DNA of 64,000 bases. It comes from Leptotrichia buccalis C-1013-b (lineage in GTDB: Bacteria > Fusobacteriota > Fusobacteriia > Fusobacteriales > Leptotrichiaceae). The stretch lies in assembly GCF_000023905.1 (NCBI RefSeq), contig NC_013192.1:2108001-2172000 (forward strand), read 5' to 3'. The first letter of the stretch is position 1, and every line of letters begins with the position of its first letter. The position numbers and the translations under genes were made by a program. The notes under the pieces are model-generated. The model searched no databases and was not told the DNA's origin. It worked only from the letters and a program-made list of their open reading frames with translations. Positions 26,209 through 34,901 of the stretch are shown here, piece by piece.

Positions 26209-26643
26209 TATATTTATACTATTCCCCGTTTAAATAGCGAAGGTTTAATAAATTTTGAATTACATACTATTTTAGTAAGGAATTAAAACTTTTGGTCCTT
26301 AACATAGTTTCTATTTTATAATGGGATTTAGTATTAGATTATTTTATTTAATACCGATTTTTACTATTTTTATTAGTTTTTTTTTTTCGCAGGATTGCTC
26401 ATTGCCGTAAATCCTGCACCTATGGCTAGACTACGACTTTTATTTGCCCAACTCCGAAACTCCTCCTTATAGTCGTCAAACAGTCGTAGTTGAACAAATA
26501 AAAGCTCCGTCGGTTTATTAAAACAAAAAATTATATTTTAATTATTTTGAAATACTAGGTTCTTATCCTTTGTTGGAAAAGTTTGTAATAAATTCATTAT
26601 TTAAATGGAGGTTAGTACTAAATTATGTGAAAAGGAGTTATAT
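26209..26643. other. Gene-free gap with a dense set of inverted repeats (26389-26504)
   Basis: Within an A+T-rich gap lies a patch clearly richer in G+C. It contains GCAGGATT/AATCCTGC (26389-26396, 26410-26417), ACTACGACT/AGTCGTAGT (26430-26438, 26482-26490) and a 17-nt pair with two mismatches (26437-26453, 26488-26504); the last two compete for the same bases. The minus strand is also open as about 65 codons, 26344-26538, with protein-like stretches such as RLFDDYKEEFRSW and LAIGAGFTAMSNPAK but no start codon with a binding site. It may be a dispersed repeat, a gene remnant or a structured RNA. The rest of the gap holds only the tannase promoter region. Confidence 0.5.
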
Positions 26644-28257
26644 ATGAATAATAAAATAAAATTAATGATAATTAGTTTAATGGTTTCATCAATGGTAATA
26701 GGAGCAAATAGTGATAAAAAAGTTAATACAAACGTTTCTGCAAGTCAAAAGGATATTCAAAATAATGGAAAAGATTCAGAAAAAAAACCGCAGCAAATGG
26801 AAGGACCTATGAAAAAAACTGTGATAACTGAAGATATGATAGTTAATAAAACTGCTAATGGATATAACTTGAATTTTGATGTAAATAAAAACTATACAAC
26901 TAAGACAGCTACTGTTAATGGGAAAACAGTTACTTATCGTGCTTATGAAAATATAGTTTATGTGGCAAAGCCTGCTGATATTGCTTATCAAACTATAAAT
27001 ATTTATATTCCTGAAGAATATTTTAAAAATAAGACTGTTGGAAAATATAATGCGAGAACTGCACCAATATTTTTCCCCAATACAGTTGGAGGATATATGC
27101 CTGGAGCAGCTGGAATACCCGGAAATGGAAGAGATGGACAGCCTGATGCTTCACTAATCGCATTATCAAATGGATATGTTGTGGCAAGTCCTGGAGCTAG
27201 AGGTAGAACTTTGGAAAAAGATGGGAAATACACAGGAAAGGCACCTGCTGTGATTCTAGATTTAAAGGCGGCTGTGAGATATTTACGATATAATGATAAT
27301 AAAATGCCAGGAAGAGCAGATAGAATTATTTCCAATGGGACAAGTGCTGGAGGAGGTGTTTCAGCTTTACTTGGTGCAACTGGAAATAATACAGATTATG
27401 AGCCATATCTAAAGGAAATTGGAGCATTGAACGCAAGAGACGATATTTATGCTGTGTCAGCTTATTGCCCAATAACTAACTTGGATAATGCAAATACAGC
27501 TTACGAGTGGATGTTTAACAATATAAAAACGTATAAAAAGATAGAGATTTCAATGTTAGATTACAATGTGGAAAGAAAATATACCGAAGGTACATTGACT
27601 GATGATGAAATTTCACGTTCAAATGACTTGAAGAAAATGTTTCCTGCCTATTTAAATAGTTTAAAATTAAAAGGTAAAAATGGGAAACTTTTGACATTAG
27701 ATAAAAATGGGAATGGAAGTTTTAAGGAACAAATAAAGCAATATTATATTGATTCAGCAAATGTAGCTTTGAAAAAAGGAACTGATTTGTCAGAGTTTGA
27801 ATTTTTAACAATAAAAAATGGTAAAGTTGTAGATTTGGATTATGATAAATATATAGTTTATATGGGAAGACAAAAAACACCTGGAGCCTTTGACAATGTG
27901 GATTTATCAACTGGAGAAAACAATGAGTTTGGAGATGAAACTACAAATAATAAACATTTTACAGAATATATGTTGAAACATTCAACAGTAAATGGAACAA
28001 TGGCTGATAAAAAAATAATAAAAATGATGAATCCGATGAATTATTTGTCAAATACAAAAGTAAAATACTGGAGAATAAGACATGGTGCGGTTGATAAGGA
28101 TACTTCACTTGCAATACCTGCAATACTTGCCATAAAGTTGCAAAATCTTGGTAAAAACGTTGATTTCGCATCGCCTTGGGCAACTCCGCATTCTGGAGAT
28201 TATGATTTGGATGAATTGTTTAGATGGATGGATAAAGTTGTAGCAGAAGGAAGATAG
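26644..28257 (+). CDS. Secreted tannase-like alpha/beta-hydrolase
   Basis: A 537-residue exported esterase. The start at 26644 has AAAAGGAG upstream and gives a signal peptide (KLMIISLMVSSMVIGANS); the in-frame ATG at 26605 would bury it. A low-complexity charged linker follows. The catalytic domain has the nucleophile elbow GTSAGGG (Ser234) and a C-terminal PHSGDYDLDELF with His516, both characteristic of subtype-B tannases (gallate/protocatechuate ester hydrolases). Related feruloyl-type esterases are the alternative. It stops one base before the histidine kinase start, so the two are almost certainly co-transcribed. Confidence 0.8.
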   Translation: MNNKIKLMIISLMVSSMVIGANSDKKVNTNVSASQKDIQNNGKDSEKKPQQMEGPMKKTVITEDMIVNKTANGYNLNFDVNKNYTTKTATVNGKTVTYRAYENIVYVAKPADIAYQTINIYIPEEYFKNKTVGKYNARTAPIFFPNTVGGYMPGAAGIPGNGRDGQPDASLIALSNGYVVASPGARGRTLEKDGKYTGKAPAVILDLKAAVRYLRYNDNKMPGRADRIISNGTSAGGGVSALLGATGNNTDYEPYLKEIGALNARDDIYAVSAYCPITNLDNANTAYEWMFNNIKTYKKIEISMLDYNVERKYTEGTLTDDEISRSNDLKKMFPAYLNSLKLKGKNGKLLTLDKNGNGSFKEQIKQYYIDSANVALKKGTDLSEFEFLTIKNGKVVDLDYDKYIVYMGRQKTPGAFDNVDLSTGENNEFGDETTNNKHFTEYMLKHSTVNGTMADKKIIKMMNPMNYLSNTKVKYWRIRHGAVDKDTSLAIPAILAIKLQNLGKNVDFASPWATPHSGDYDLDELFRWMDKVVAEGR

Positions 28258-28258
28258 T

Positions 28259-29959
28259 GTGAAAATAGGAAATAAAAAATTTAAAGGGATAAAATTTAAA
28301 AACAAAATATTTATAAAGCTGCTTTCATATTTTGGGTTGTCGCTTTTGCTATTTTCGATTGTAATTGGGAGTATTTTTGGATATATTTATATTCAGAATA
28401 CTGTGAGCCTGCATAAGAAAAACTTGGAGGAAAGGGCTTACAAGATTGCAACGACTCTTTCAAAAATATGGTTTGAAGTCGAAAATGGCAATCCTGAGAA
28501 TAAAGATAGGGAACAAAATACGCCGCCACCTCCTGAAAAGTCATTTAGGCGAGAAAAACCTAAAATTGTGGGAAATATAAATGGAAAAGTATTTGAAAAC
28601 AATGTTATCGAAAATATACGAGAAGAGAATAAAAATAATGATAATGAAAAAAATAATTTTCATAAACACAGGCTCGTTGATGAAAAAGATAATAATGTAA
28701 AAATTTTTAAAAGTATGAGAATGATAGAAAACATCGCGATGGCAGAAGTGTGGATTGTAGATGCAAAAACAGGAAATATTGTGCAGGGAAGAAATGAAAA
28801 AGGACAGCCGTTCTCATATTTAAAATTACCACCAAATGCAGAAGAAACGATAAAAAAGGCAATCGCTGGCGAAACGACTACAACAGAAAATTTTAACGAG
28901 CTTTTGAATGAAAATTCAATTACTATAGCAGTTCCAATAAAAAATGCTGAAACAATTGAAGGAGTAGTGCTGCTTCATTCTCCAGTAAAATATATGTCTT
29001 CAGCTCTTAAAAGCGGAATTTACACTTTAATTTTTAGTATTCTTGCAGCTCTTATTCTTGCGAGTATCAGTGCTGTGTGGCTTTCTATAAGTTTTACAAA
29101 GCCTCTTAACAAAATTCGCGATGCTACGATTAAATTGGCACAGGGAAATTATGAAGTGGTAACAGATGTGAATCAGAGCGATGAAATTGGGGAACTTGCA
29201 AAAAGTATTGATAAATTGGCACTTCAGCTGGATAAAAGTTCCAAGGAAAGTGAACGTTTTGAAAAAATGCGGCAGAACTTTATTGCAAATATTTCTCACG
29301 AGTTACGAACGCCAATAACAGTAATTCGTGGTTCAATGGAAGCAATTTGTGATGGAATTATAAGTGAGCCTGAGCAGTTAAAAGAGTACAATGAACAAAT
29401 TTTGTCCGACAGTATTCATTTGCAAAGGCTGGTTAATGATTTGATAGATTTGACAAAACTTCAAAATACAGATTTTTCCATTGACAAAAGTACAATAAAT
29501 TTATTTGAAATTGTAAATGATGCGGTTAGAAGCATGAAACAGATTTCGACTAAAAAAAATATAAAAATTAATTTTATAGTTGAAAATAATAATGAAATAG
29601 AAAGTTATCTTTTTACTGGGGATTATCAGAGAATTCGGCAAATGATAATAATTGTTCTGGATAATGCGATAAAATTTTCCAAGGAAAATCAAAAAATTAA
29701 TATTTGTTTACGAAAAAAAGACAGCACATACGAACTTAAAATTGAAGATAATGGAAAAGGAATAAATCCTGAAAATATTGGAGAAATATTTAAACGTTAT
29801 CATAAATCAAACACAGAAGAAAATAAGAATGGAATGGGACTCGGACTTGCAATTGCAAAAGAAATTGCATTACGGCATAATATTGAAATTTCTGTAGAAA
29901 GCGAGCCGAATGTTAAAACAGTTTTTACATTTTTAATCCCTGTTTCTAATGTTTTATAA
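28259..29959 (+). CDS. Membrane sensor histidine kinase without adjacent response regulator
   Basis: A 566-residue HisKA-type kinase. Two transmembrane segments (about 22-45 and 255-278) bracket a charged extracytoplasmic sensor region of about 200 residues containing a proline-rich patch. Then HAMP (FTKPLNKIRDATIKLAQGNY), dimerisation/phosphoacceptor ANISHELRTPIT with His347, and the ATPase boxes N (IIVLDNAIKFS), G1 (IEDNGKGI), F and G2 (NGMGLGLAIAKEI). Starts at GTG 28259 with AAGGAAG upstream. No response regulator lies on either side, so its partner must be encoded elsewhere. Coupling to the tannase-like gene suggests sensing of an extracytoplasmic compound. Confidence 0.93.
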   Translation: MKIGNKKFKGIKFKNKIFIKLLSYFGLSLLLFSIVIGSIFGYIYIQNTVSLHKKNLEERAYKIATTLSKIWFEVENGNPENKDREQNTPPPPEKSFRREKPKIVGNINGKVFENNVIENIREENKNNDNEKNNFHKHRLVDEKDNNVKIFKSMRMIENIAMAEVWIVDAKTGNIVQGRNEKGQPFSYLKLPPNAEETIKKAIAGETTTTENFNELLNENSITIAVPIKNAETIEGVVLLHSPVKYMSSALKSGIYTLIFSILAALILASISAVWLSISFTKPLNKIRDATIKLAQGNYEVVTDVNQSDEIGELAKSIDKLALQLDKSSKESERFEKMRQNFIANISHELRTPITVIRGSMEAICDGIISEPEQLKEYNEQILSDSIHLQRLVNDLIDLTKLQNTDFSIDKSTINLFEIVNDAVRSMKQISTKKNIKINFIVENNNEIESYLFTGDYQRIRQMIIIVLDNAIKFSKENQKINICLRKKDSTYELKIEDNGKGINPENIGEIFKRYHKSNTEENKNGMGLGLAIAKEIALRHNIEISVESEPNVKTVFTFLIPVSNVL

Positions 29960-30095
29960 AAATATTGAATAAAAAATTTTATTTAACAGAAAAGTTCAGT
30001 TTTTTAAAATTGCACTATATTATGATTTGTGATAAAATTATTTCAAATACAAACTTAAAAAATATAAATTTTGATACTAAAAATAAATAAATATG

Positions 30096-30124
30096 TTGAC
30101 AAAACTTAGAAAAAGGTATAAAAT
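30096..30124 (+). promoter_or_regulatory. Sigma-70-type promoter for perR
   Basis: TTGACA at 30096-30101, 17-bp spacer, TAAAAT at 30119-30124. It leaves a leader of roughly 135 nt before the perR ATG, containing the inverted repeat described at 30182-30234. Confidence 0.65.
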
Positions 30125-30181
30125 TGAAATGGGTACAAAGGTAAGTAGCGATAGTAAAAATTTTAAAATTTATACTATAAT

Positions 30182-30234
30182 TACTCAAACAATATATTTA
30201 GTTTAAATATTTTATTTATCACAGAGTTTGAGTA
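30182..30234 (+). promoter_or_regulatory. Inverted repeat in the perR leader
   Basis: TACTCAAAC (30182-30190) and GTTTGAGTA (30226-30234) are perfect 9-bp complements separated by 35 nt. The right arm with its flank, AGAGTTTGAGTATA followed by AATTAAAAT, is almost identical to the one upstream of the DUF262-DUF1524 gene at 52079. No other gene lies in the 29960-30266 gap. Confidence 0.55.
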
Positions 30235-30266
30235 TAAATTAAAATCAAACAGAATAAGGAGGAAAA

Positions 30267-30683
30267 ATGCATATAGAGAATGTTGGTGAATACTTAAAGA
30301 AAAATGGAATAAAACCCTCAGTACAGAGAATGAAAATATTTCAATATCTACTAGATCATCATACACATCCTACAGTTGACGATATTTTTCAAAATTTATC
30401 CCCTGAAATGCCAACTCTGTCTAAAACTACAGTGTATAACACGCTGAATATATTTGTAAGCAGTAATATTATTCAAGAAATCATTATCGAAGAAAATGAA
30501 GTAAGATATGATATAGTGACGGCAGATCATGGACATTTTAAATGCAAAACGTGTGGAGAAATAACTGATTTTGATATAGATTTATCAAAATTAGATTTGT
30601 CAAAATTAGGCGATGTGGAAATTGATGAAACACATTTTTATTTAAAAGGTACTTGTGAAAAATGTTTAGAAAAACAAAATTAA
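30267..30683 (+). CDS. perR: Fur-family regulator, PerR-like
   Basis: 138 residues with a winged helix (NGIKPSVQRMKIFQYLLD, LSKTTVYNTLNIF recognition helix) and a dimerisation domain with structural zinc cysteines in CKTCGE and CEKC. The DHGHFKC segment and upstream His/Asp residues fit the PerR metal site, so peroxide sensing by metal-catalysed oxidation is likely; Fur or Zur activity cannot be excluded. AAGGAGG precedes the ATG. The ferritin gene follows by 30 bp, a typical PerR target. Confidence 0.88.
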   Translation: MHIENVGEYLKKNGIKPSVQRMKIFQYLLDHHTHPTVDDIFQNLSPEMPTLSKTTVYNTLNIFVSSNIIQEIIIEENEVRYDIVTADHGHFKCKTCGEITDFDIDLSKLDLSKLGDVEIDETHFYLKGTCEKCLEKQN

Positions 30684-30712
30684 AAATTTAAAATAAAAAA
30701 TTGGAGAAAAAT

Positions 30713-31210
30713 ATGAAACTGAATAAAGAATTAGAAGTATTATTAAACAATCAAATAAATATGGAATTGGCAGCATCTTATCAATATCAGGCTATGGCAG
30801 CATATTTTGATGAAAGAGCTTTGGACGGGTTTGCAAAATGGATGGATAACCAAGCAAAAGAAGAAGTTGAACATTCAAGAAAATTCTATAACTATGTATT
30901 AAAAAGAAATGGAAAAATTGAATTTTTTGCATTGGATAAGCCTAAAATGGATTTTACATCTGTTAAAGAAGTATTTGAAGCTGCACTTGCACATGAAGAA
31001 GCTGTAACAGCGTCTATTGAAAATATTCACAAACTTGCAAGAGAATTGGGAGATTATGGGGCTGAAGTATTCTTAAATGAATTTGCTGAAGAACAGGAAG
31101 AAGAAGAAGAACAAGCTCAAAAATTAATTGATAAAATTGTTTCTTTAGATGTTGATAACAATAGTGCTACACTATATTTATTGGATAAAGAAATGGGAAC
31201 AAGAGAATAA
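30713..31210 (+). CDS. ftn: Non-haem ferritin
   Basis: 165-residue iron-storage subunit. The ferroxidase centre is visible as NQINMELAASYQYQAMAAYFD, EEVEHSRKFYNYV and the later FLNEFAEEQEEEE. GGAG lies 7 nt before the ATG at 30713, which I prefer to the TTG at 30701. Co-transcribed with perR, so iron storage is probably tied to peroxide stress. Confidence 0.95.
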   Translation: MKLNKELEVLLNNQINMELAASYQYQAMAAYFDERALDGFAKWMDNQAKEEVEHSRKFYNYVLKRNGKIEFFALDKPKMDFTSVKEVFEAALAHEEAVTASIENIHKLARELGDYGAEVFLNEFAEEQEEEEEQAQKLIDKIVSLDVDNNSATLYLLDKEMGTRE

Positions 31211-31341
31211 GTAAAAAAATATAAAGTGGTTTTTCAAAAATGGCTAAGTATGCACGCTAGGAGGGCACGATAAAAGTATTTAGCTATTTTTTATTTCTTT
31301 TTGATCCCCATATATATTACAAAGCCAAAAAGCAAAAAAAT

Positions 31342-31390
31342 GACCTATCAACTAAAAATTATCTTTAGACTTAGTAATAGGTCTTTTTTT
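31342..31390. terminator. Bidirectional intrinsic terminator between ferritin and the pilus-type ATPase gene
   Basis: GACCTAT (31342-31348) and ATAGGTC (31377-31383) flank a loop with its own minor pairing. T runs follow on both strands, suiting the convergent genes at either side. A weaker hairpin (GGCTAAGTAT/GTATTTAGCT, about 31240-31286) lies nearer to the ferritin stop. Confidence 0.8.
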
Positions 31391-31404
31391 ATTCCAAAAA
31401 TTTC

Positions 31405-32604
31405 TTAAAAAATAATATTTACTTTTTCTTTTTCAAATATCAATCCTTTTTCAATTTTTTCATCAGCATCTTCCATAAAATCAATAAAGCATTTCTGATT
31501 CTCATTTTTTTGATTTAGCAATTTTAGTTTTTCTTTACTTTCTGAACCGAGATGATTATCCATTTTTAATACATTTCTTACATCCTGATTTAACACAAGT
31601 ACTTCATTTATCGAAATTCTGCCGCTGTAACCGTTTGAACAATTTTCACATCCGTTTCCTAAACATTTTTGACATATCTTTCCAACCAATCTTTGTCCAA
31701 TTACTCCAATTAATGAATCTAAAATTAAATATTTGGGGATTCCCATATCCACTAGTCTGATTAATGTGGAAACTGCATCATTTGTATGAATTGTAGAAAT
31801 TACTAAATGTCCTGTTAAAGCGGCTCTTACTGCAATTTCAGCTGTTATTTCATCACGGATTTCTGAAATTACAATAATGTCAGGATCGTTTCTTAGTGTA
31901 GCTTTCAGAACTTCTGGAAAAGTAACTCCAATTCCTTGATTTACCTGTATCTGAATAATTCCGTCTATTTTACTCTCGACAGGATCTTCAACTGTGATAA
32001 TTTTTTTCCTTCCGTCATTTACCAGTTCTATTAAAGATTTTAACGTTGTAGATTTTCCTGAACCTGTAGGACCGCTGACTAAAACTAAGCCATATTTTCT
32101 AGCCATAATTTCATTGAGCATTTGAACACTTTGAGAAGAAAATCCTAAAGTTTCAAGATTTATATTTTCAAGATAGTTTTCCAGAATACGTAAAACTATG
32201 CTTTCTCCGCCAATTGTAGGCATATAGGCGGCTCTTATGTCGTAACGTTTATTGGAACTCAATAAAAAAGAAAAGCTACCATCTTGCGGCTTTCTTTTCT
32301 CTGCAACATTCATTTCTGATAAAATTTTTATTCTTGCAATAATTTCTGTAATATTTTTTTCCAATAATTTTTTATTTACAGCTTCGTATAATTTTTGACT
32401 TTCTGCAAGATAACCGTCAATTCGGTATTTTATTTCCATGCCTTCCAGCAGGTCAAATTTTATGTGAATGTCGCTGGCATGTTCTGCAAGACCAGCTTTT
32501 ATTATTTCGTTCACATAAGCAATAACATTATTGGATAATGTATTATTTTTTCTATTATCTGTAAATTCTTTAATGTTCACTTTTTCATTTATTTTATTAT
32601 TCAT
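31405..32604 (-). CDS. GspE/PilB-type secretion or pilus ATPase, short form
   Basis: A 399-residue type II secretion/type IV pilus assembly ATPase. Walker A GPTGSGKST (near 178), Asp box ITVEDPVES, Walker B-like DIIVISEIRDEITAEIAVRAA, His box TGHLVISTIHTND and the zinc motif CxxC-x4-CxxC (CQKCLGNGCENC). The N-terminal MshEN domain of PilB is missing. I take the ATG at 32604 rather than the TTG at 32613 used by the longest frame. No pilin, PilC or PilD gene is nearby; its neighbour is an unknown small gene. Confidence 0.9.
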   Translation of the reverse strand: MNNKINEKVNIKEFTDNRKNNTLSNNVIAYVNEIIKAGLAEHASDIHIKFDLLEGMEIKYRIDGYLAESQKLYEAVNKKLLEKNITEIIARIKILSEMNVAEKRKPQDGSFSFLLSSNKRYDIRAAYMPTIGGESIVLRILENYLENINLETLGFSSQSVQMLNEIMARKYGLVLVSGPTGSGKSTTLKSLIELVNDGRKKIITVEDPVESKIDGIIQIQVNQGIGVTFPEVLKATLRNDPDIIVISEIRDEITAEIAVRAALTGHLVISTIHTNDAVSTLIRLVDMGIPKYLILDSLIGVIGQRLVGKICQKCLGNGCENCSNGYSGRISINEVLVLNQDVRNVLKMDNHLGSESKEKLKLLNQKNENQKCFIDFMEDADEKIEKGLIFEKEKVNIIF

Positions 32605-32648
32605 TGTCCTCAATTTCCCTTCCCATTTTTTCCATTTAATTTCTTAAT

Positions 32649-33122
32649 TTATTTCTTTTTAACGCTTCCATTGTTAAATTCTTCCAAAACTACTTCTGTC
32701 TGTTTTTTCAACGTTTTAAACAATGCTTTTTTTATTAAGTTATACCATTTTAAAGCAGCTCTTTGAGCGTCAATTCCTTTTAATGTTTCTTTTAATTGCA
32801 ATTTAAAAAAGTCAACTTCTTCATAAGAAAGTTTTACTGTTTTATTTTTTTCCTTTTTATTTTCCTTTGTAATTTTGACTTCATTTTCAAAATACTTGAA
32901 GAAGCTAAATACATTTGGTAACTGTTTTTCATATTGGCTCATCATTTTTCTCATTTCTTCAATTAATCTTACCAAATAGCTTCTTGACATTTTTGAAAAT
33001 GTAACATTGACTTTTCTTTTTCCTTTTCCAATTTTTTGTACGATTTGCTGCATTTTAGCTTGTGCCTTTGCATTTATTAAATCCATATTGCTAACTGAAT
33101 TAGGATTTATTACTTTTGCCAT
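32649..33122 (-). CDS. Uncharacterised basic helical protein
   Basis: 157 residues, unrecognised. GGAAGGAG places the start at 33122 (MAKVINPNSVSNMDL). The protein is rich in Lys and predicted mostly alpha-helical (SYLVRLIEEMRKMMSQYEKQ, a long amphipathic helix), without signal peptide or membrane segment. It lies 44 bp before the ATPase gene and may form a transcription unit with it. Confidence 0.65.
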   Translation of the reverse strand: MAKVINPNSVSNMDLINAKAQAKMQQIVQKIGKGKRKVNVTFSKMSRSYLVRLIEEMRKMMSQYEKQLPNVFSFFKYFENEVKITKENKKEKNKTVKLSYEEVDFFKLQLKETLKGIDAQRAALKWYNLIKKALFKTLKKQTEVVLEEFNNGSVKKK

Positions 33123-33188
33123 AAAAACTCCTTCCAATTTTTATTTTTATTATTAATTTAATAGTTATATCAGTTTGATTTTTCAACT

Positions 33189-33848
33189 TTAAATCTGAAA
33201 TTCCTTTAAAATTTCTTCAAACGAAATATTTCCTTCTCTCAGTAATATTAATTTTCCATTTTCATATTTAATAATTGTAGAAGGCTTTCCCGTTAATTTA
33301 TTGTTTATTTTTTCAAAATTTTCAATACTTTCATCTGAAATAGCAACATCTACATTTTTTAACAAATTTTCATTTAAATTTTCAAATTTAGTGACAGAAT
33401 TTTCTCCTGAAATATTTGCACTTGTCGTCAAGACAACACCACCAGAATTTTCTATTATTTCTAAAGCAATTTCATTTTTTGGAATGCGGATTCCTATTGT
33501 ATGCATATCTTTGTCAAATTTTTTTGTAAAATTCTGATTAGCTCGAAAAATTACTGTTAATTCGCCTGGCCAGTATTTGTTTAGGATATTTGAAATTTTA
33601 TCCATATTTTCTGATGTTTCATTTATTAAACTGGATAAAATTTTTTGATTACTGATTAATGCAATTATTTTTTTTGAAAAATCACGTTTTTTTATTTTAT
33701 AAATTTTTTCTACAAATTCTTTTTTTGGAAGAGTACCGATTCCATAGACAGTATCTGTGGGAAATACGGCAACTCCTCCATTTTTTAAAGCAATTACTGC
33801 ATTTTGAATTTCACTTTTCAGTTTAGAATTTTCTAAATTTTTTTTCAC
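33189..33848 (-). CDS. tsaC: L-threonylcarbamoyladenylate synthase (Sua5/YciO/YrdC)
   Basis: 219 residues; makes the TC-AMP intermediate for t6A37 modification of ANN-decoding tRNAs. Motifs: GGVAVFPTDTVYGIGT, KKRDFSKKIIALI, WPGELTVIF and TSANISGENSVT. The length fits the YrdC-domain form without the extra Sua5 domain. It is 29 bp after prs, in an apparent glmU-prs-tsaC run. Confidence 0.92.
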   Translation of the reverse strand: MKKNLENSKLKSEIQNAVIALKNGGVAVFPTDTVYGIGTLPKKEFVEKIYKIKKRDFSKKIIALISNQKILSSLINETSENMDKISNILNKYWPGELTVIFRANQNFTKKFDKDMHTIGIRIPKNEIALEIIENSGGVVLTTSANISGENSVTKFENLNENLLKNVDVAISDESIENFEKINNKLTGKPSTIIKYENGKLILLREGNISFEEILKEFQI

Positions 33849-33877
33849 TTTTTCACATCTTTCAAAAGTTTTTGTAT

Positions 33878-34870
33878 TTATTTATCTTCGTCATCATCAA
33901 CAGGCATTTCAAATAAATCACTTATAGGTTTACTTGTTGCTATTCTCTTTATTATTTCAGCAAACATCTTACTTGTCGATAAAACTTTTAATTTGTCAAA
34001 CATCTGATCTTCAGATAATTCAATTGTATCAGTTACAACAACTTCCGTAAAAGCCGATTCTTTTAATCTTTCAATTGCAGGATATGAAAAAACACCATGT
34101 GTTGCACACGCATAAACTTCCGTTGCTCCTTTATCAATTAAGGCTTGTGCAGCATTACAAATTGTTCCCGCTGTATCAATCATATCGTCAATTAAAATGG
34201 CCTTTTTCCCTTTTATATCTCCAATAATGTTCATAACTTCAGAAACATTGGCTTTTGCACGTCTCTTATCAATTATTGCAAGCGGTGTATGCAGCCAGTT
34301 TGCAAGTCCTCTCGCTCTTTTAACTCCACCAACGTCTGGTGAAACTACAACTGTATCTTCTGGGCTAAACCCGTATTTGATAAAATGTTTTGCCAAAATA
34401 GGCAATGCTTCCATATGGTCTACTGGAATATCAAAGAAACCTTGAATTTGTCTTGCGTGTAAATCCATTGTAATTACTCTTGTTGCCCCTGCTACAGTCA
34501 GTAAATTTGCAACAAGTTTTGATGTAATTGGTTCACGTGGGCTTGCTTTTCTATCCTGTCTTGCATATCCGTAATAAGGGATTACTGCAATAATTTCTCT
34601 AGCTGATGATCTCTTAATCGCATCAATAAAGACTAAAAGTTCCATAATACTTTCATTTACAGGTTTTGAAGTAGACTGAACAATAAATACTTTGCATCCA
34701 CGTACACTTTCATTTGATTTTGCAAAAGTTTCCCCATCCGCAAATCTTACAATATCGGCGGATGACAAATCCATATCTAGATATTTTACAATTTTTTGTG
34801 CCAATCGTTCACTTGATGATCCTGCAAAAATTCTTATTTTGCTTTTATCTTCCTCTGTTAATGTTATCAT
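33878..34870 (-). CDS. prs: Ribose-phosphate pyrophosphokinase
   Basis: 330 residues; makes PRPP for nucleotides, NAD, histidine and tryptophan. Seen are SSERLAQKIVKYL, the flexible loop YYGYARQDRKASPREPI, DLHARQIQGFFDIPVDH and the PRPP loop ILIDDMIDTAGTI. The glmU-prs order is widely conserved. Confidence 0.97.
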   Translation of the reverse strand: MITLTEEDKSKIRIFAGSSSERLAQKIVKYLDMDLSSADIVRFADGETFAKSNESVRGCKVFIVQSTSKPVNESIMELLVFIDAIKRSSAREIIAVIPYYGYARQDRKASPREPITSKLVANLLTVAGATRVITMDLHARQIQGFFDIPVDHMEALPILAKHFIKYGFSPEDTVVVSPDVGGVKRARGLANWLHTPLAIIDKRRAKANVSEVMNIIGDIKGKKAILIDDMIDTAGTICNAAQALIDKGATEVYACATHGVFSYPAIERLKESAFTEVVVTDTIELSEDQMFDKLKVLSTSKMFAEIIKRIATSKPISDLFEMPVDDDEDK

Positions 34871-34901
34871 TTTATTTCCCTTTCTCTCTTTCTGAAATTT
34901 T

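Noticed and set aside
27003-28305. Several minus-strand ORFs of 60-110 codons opposite the tannase-like gene
   Set aside because: They are shadows of a strongly coding plus-strand gene and have no binding sites or recognisable products.
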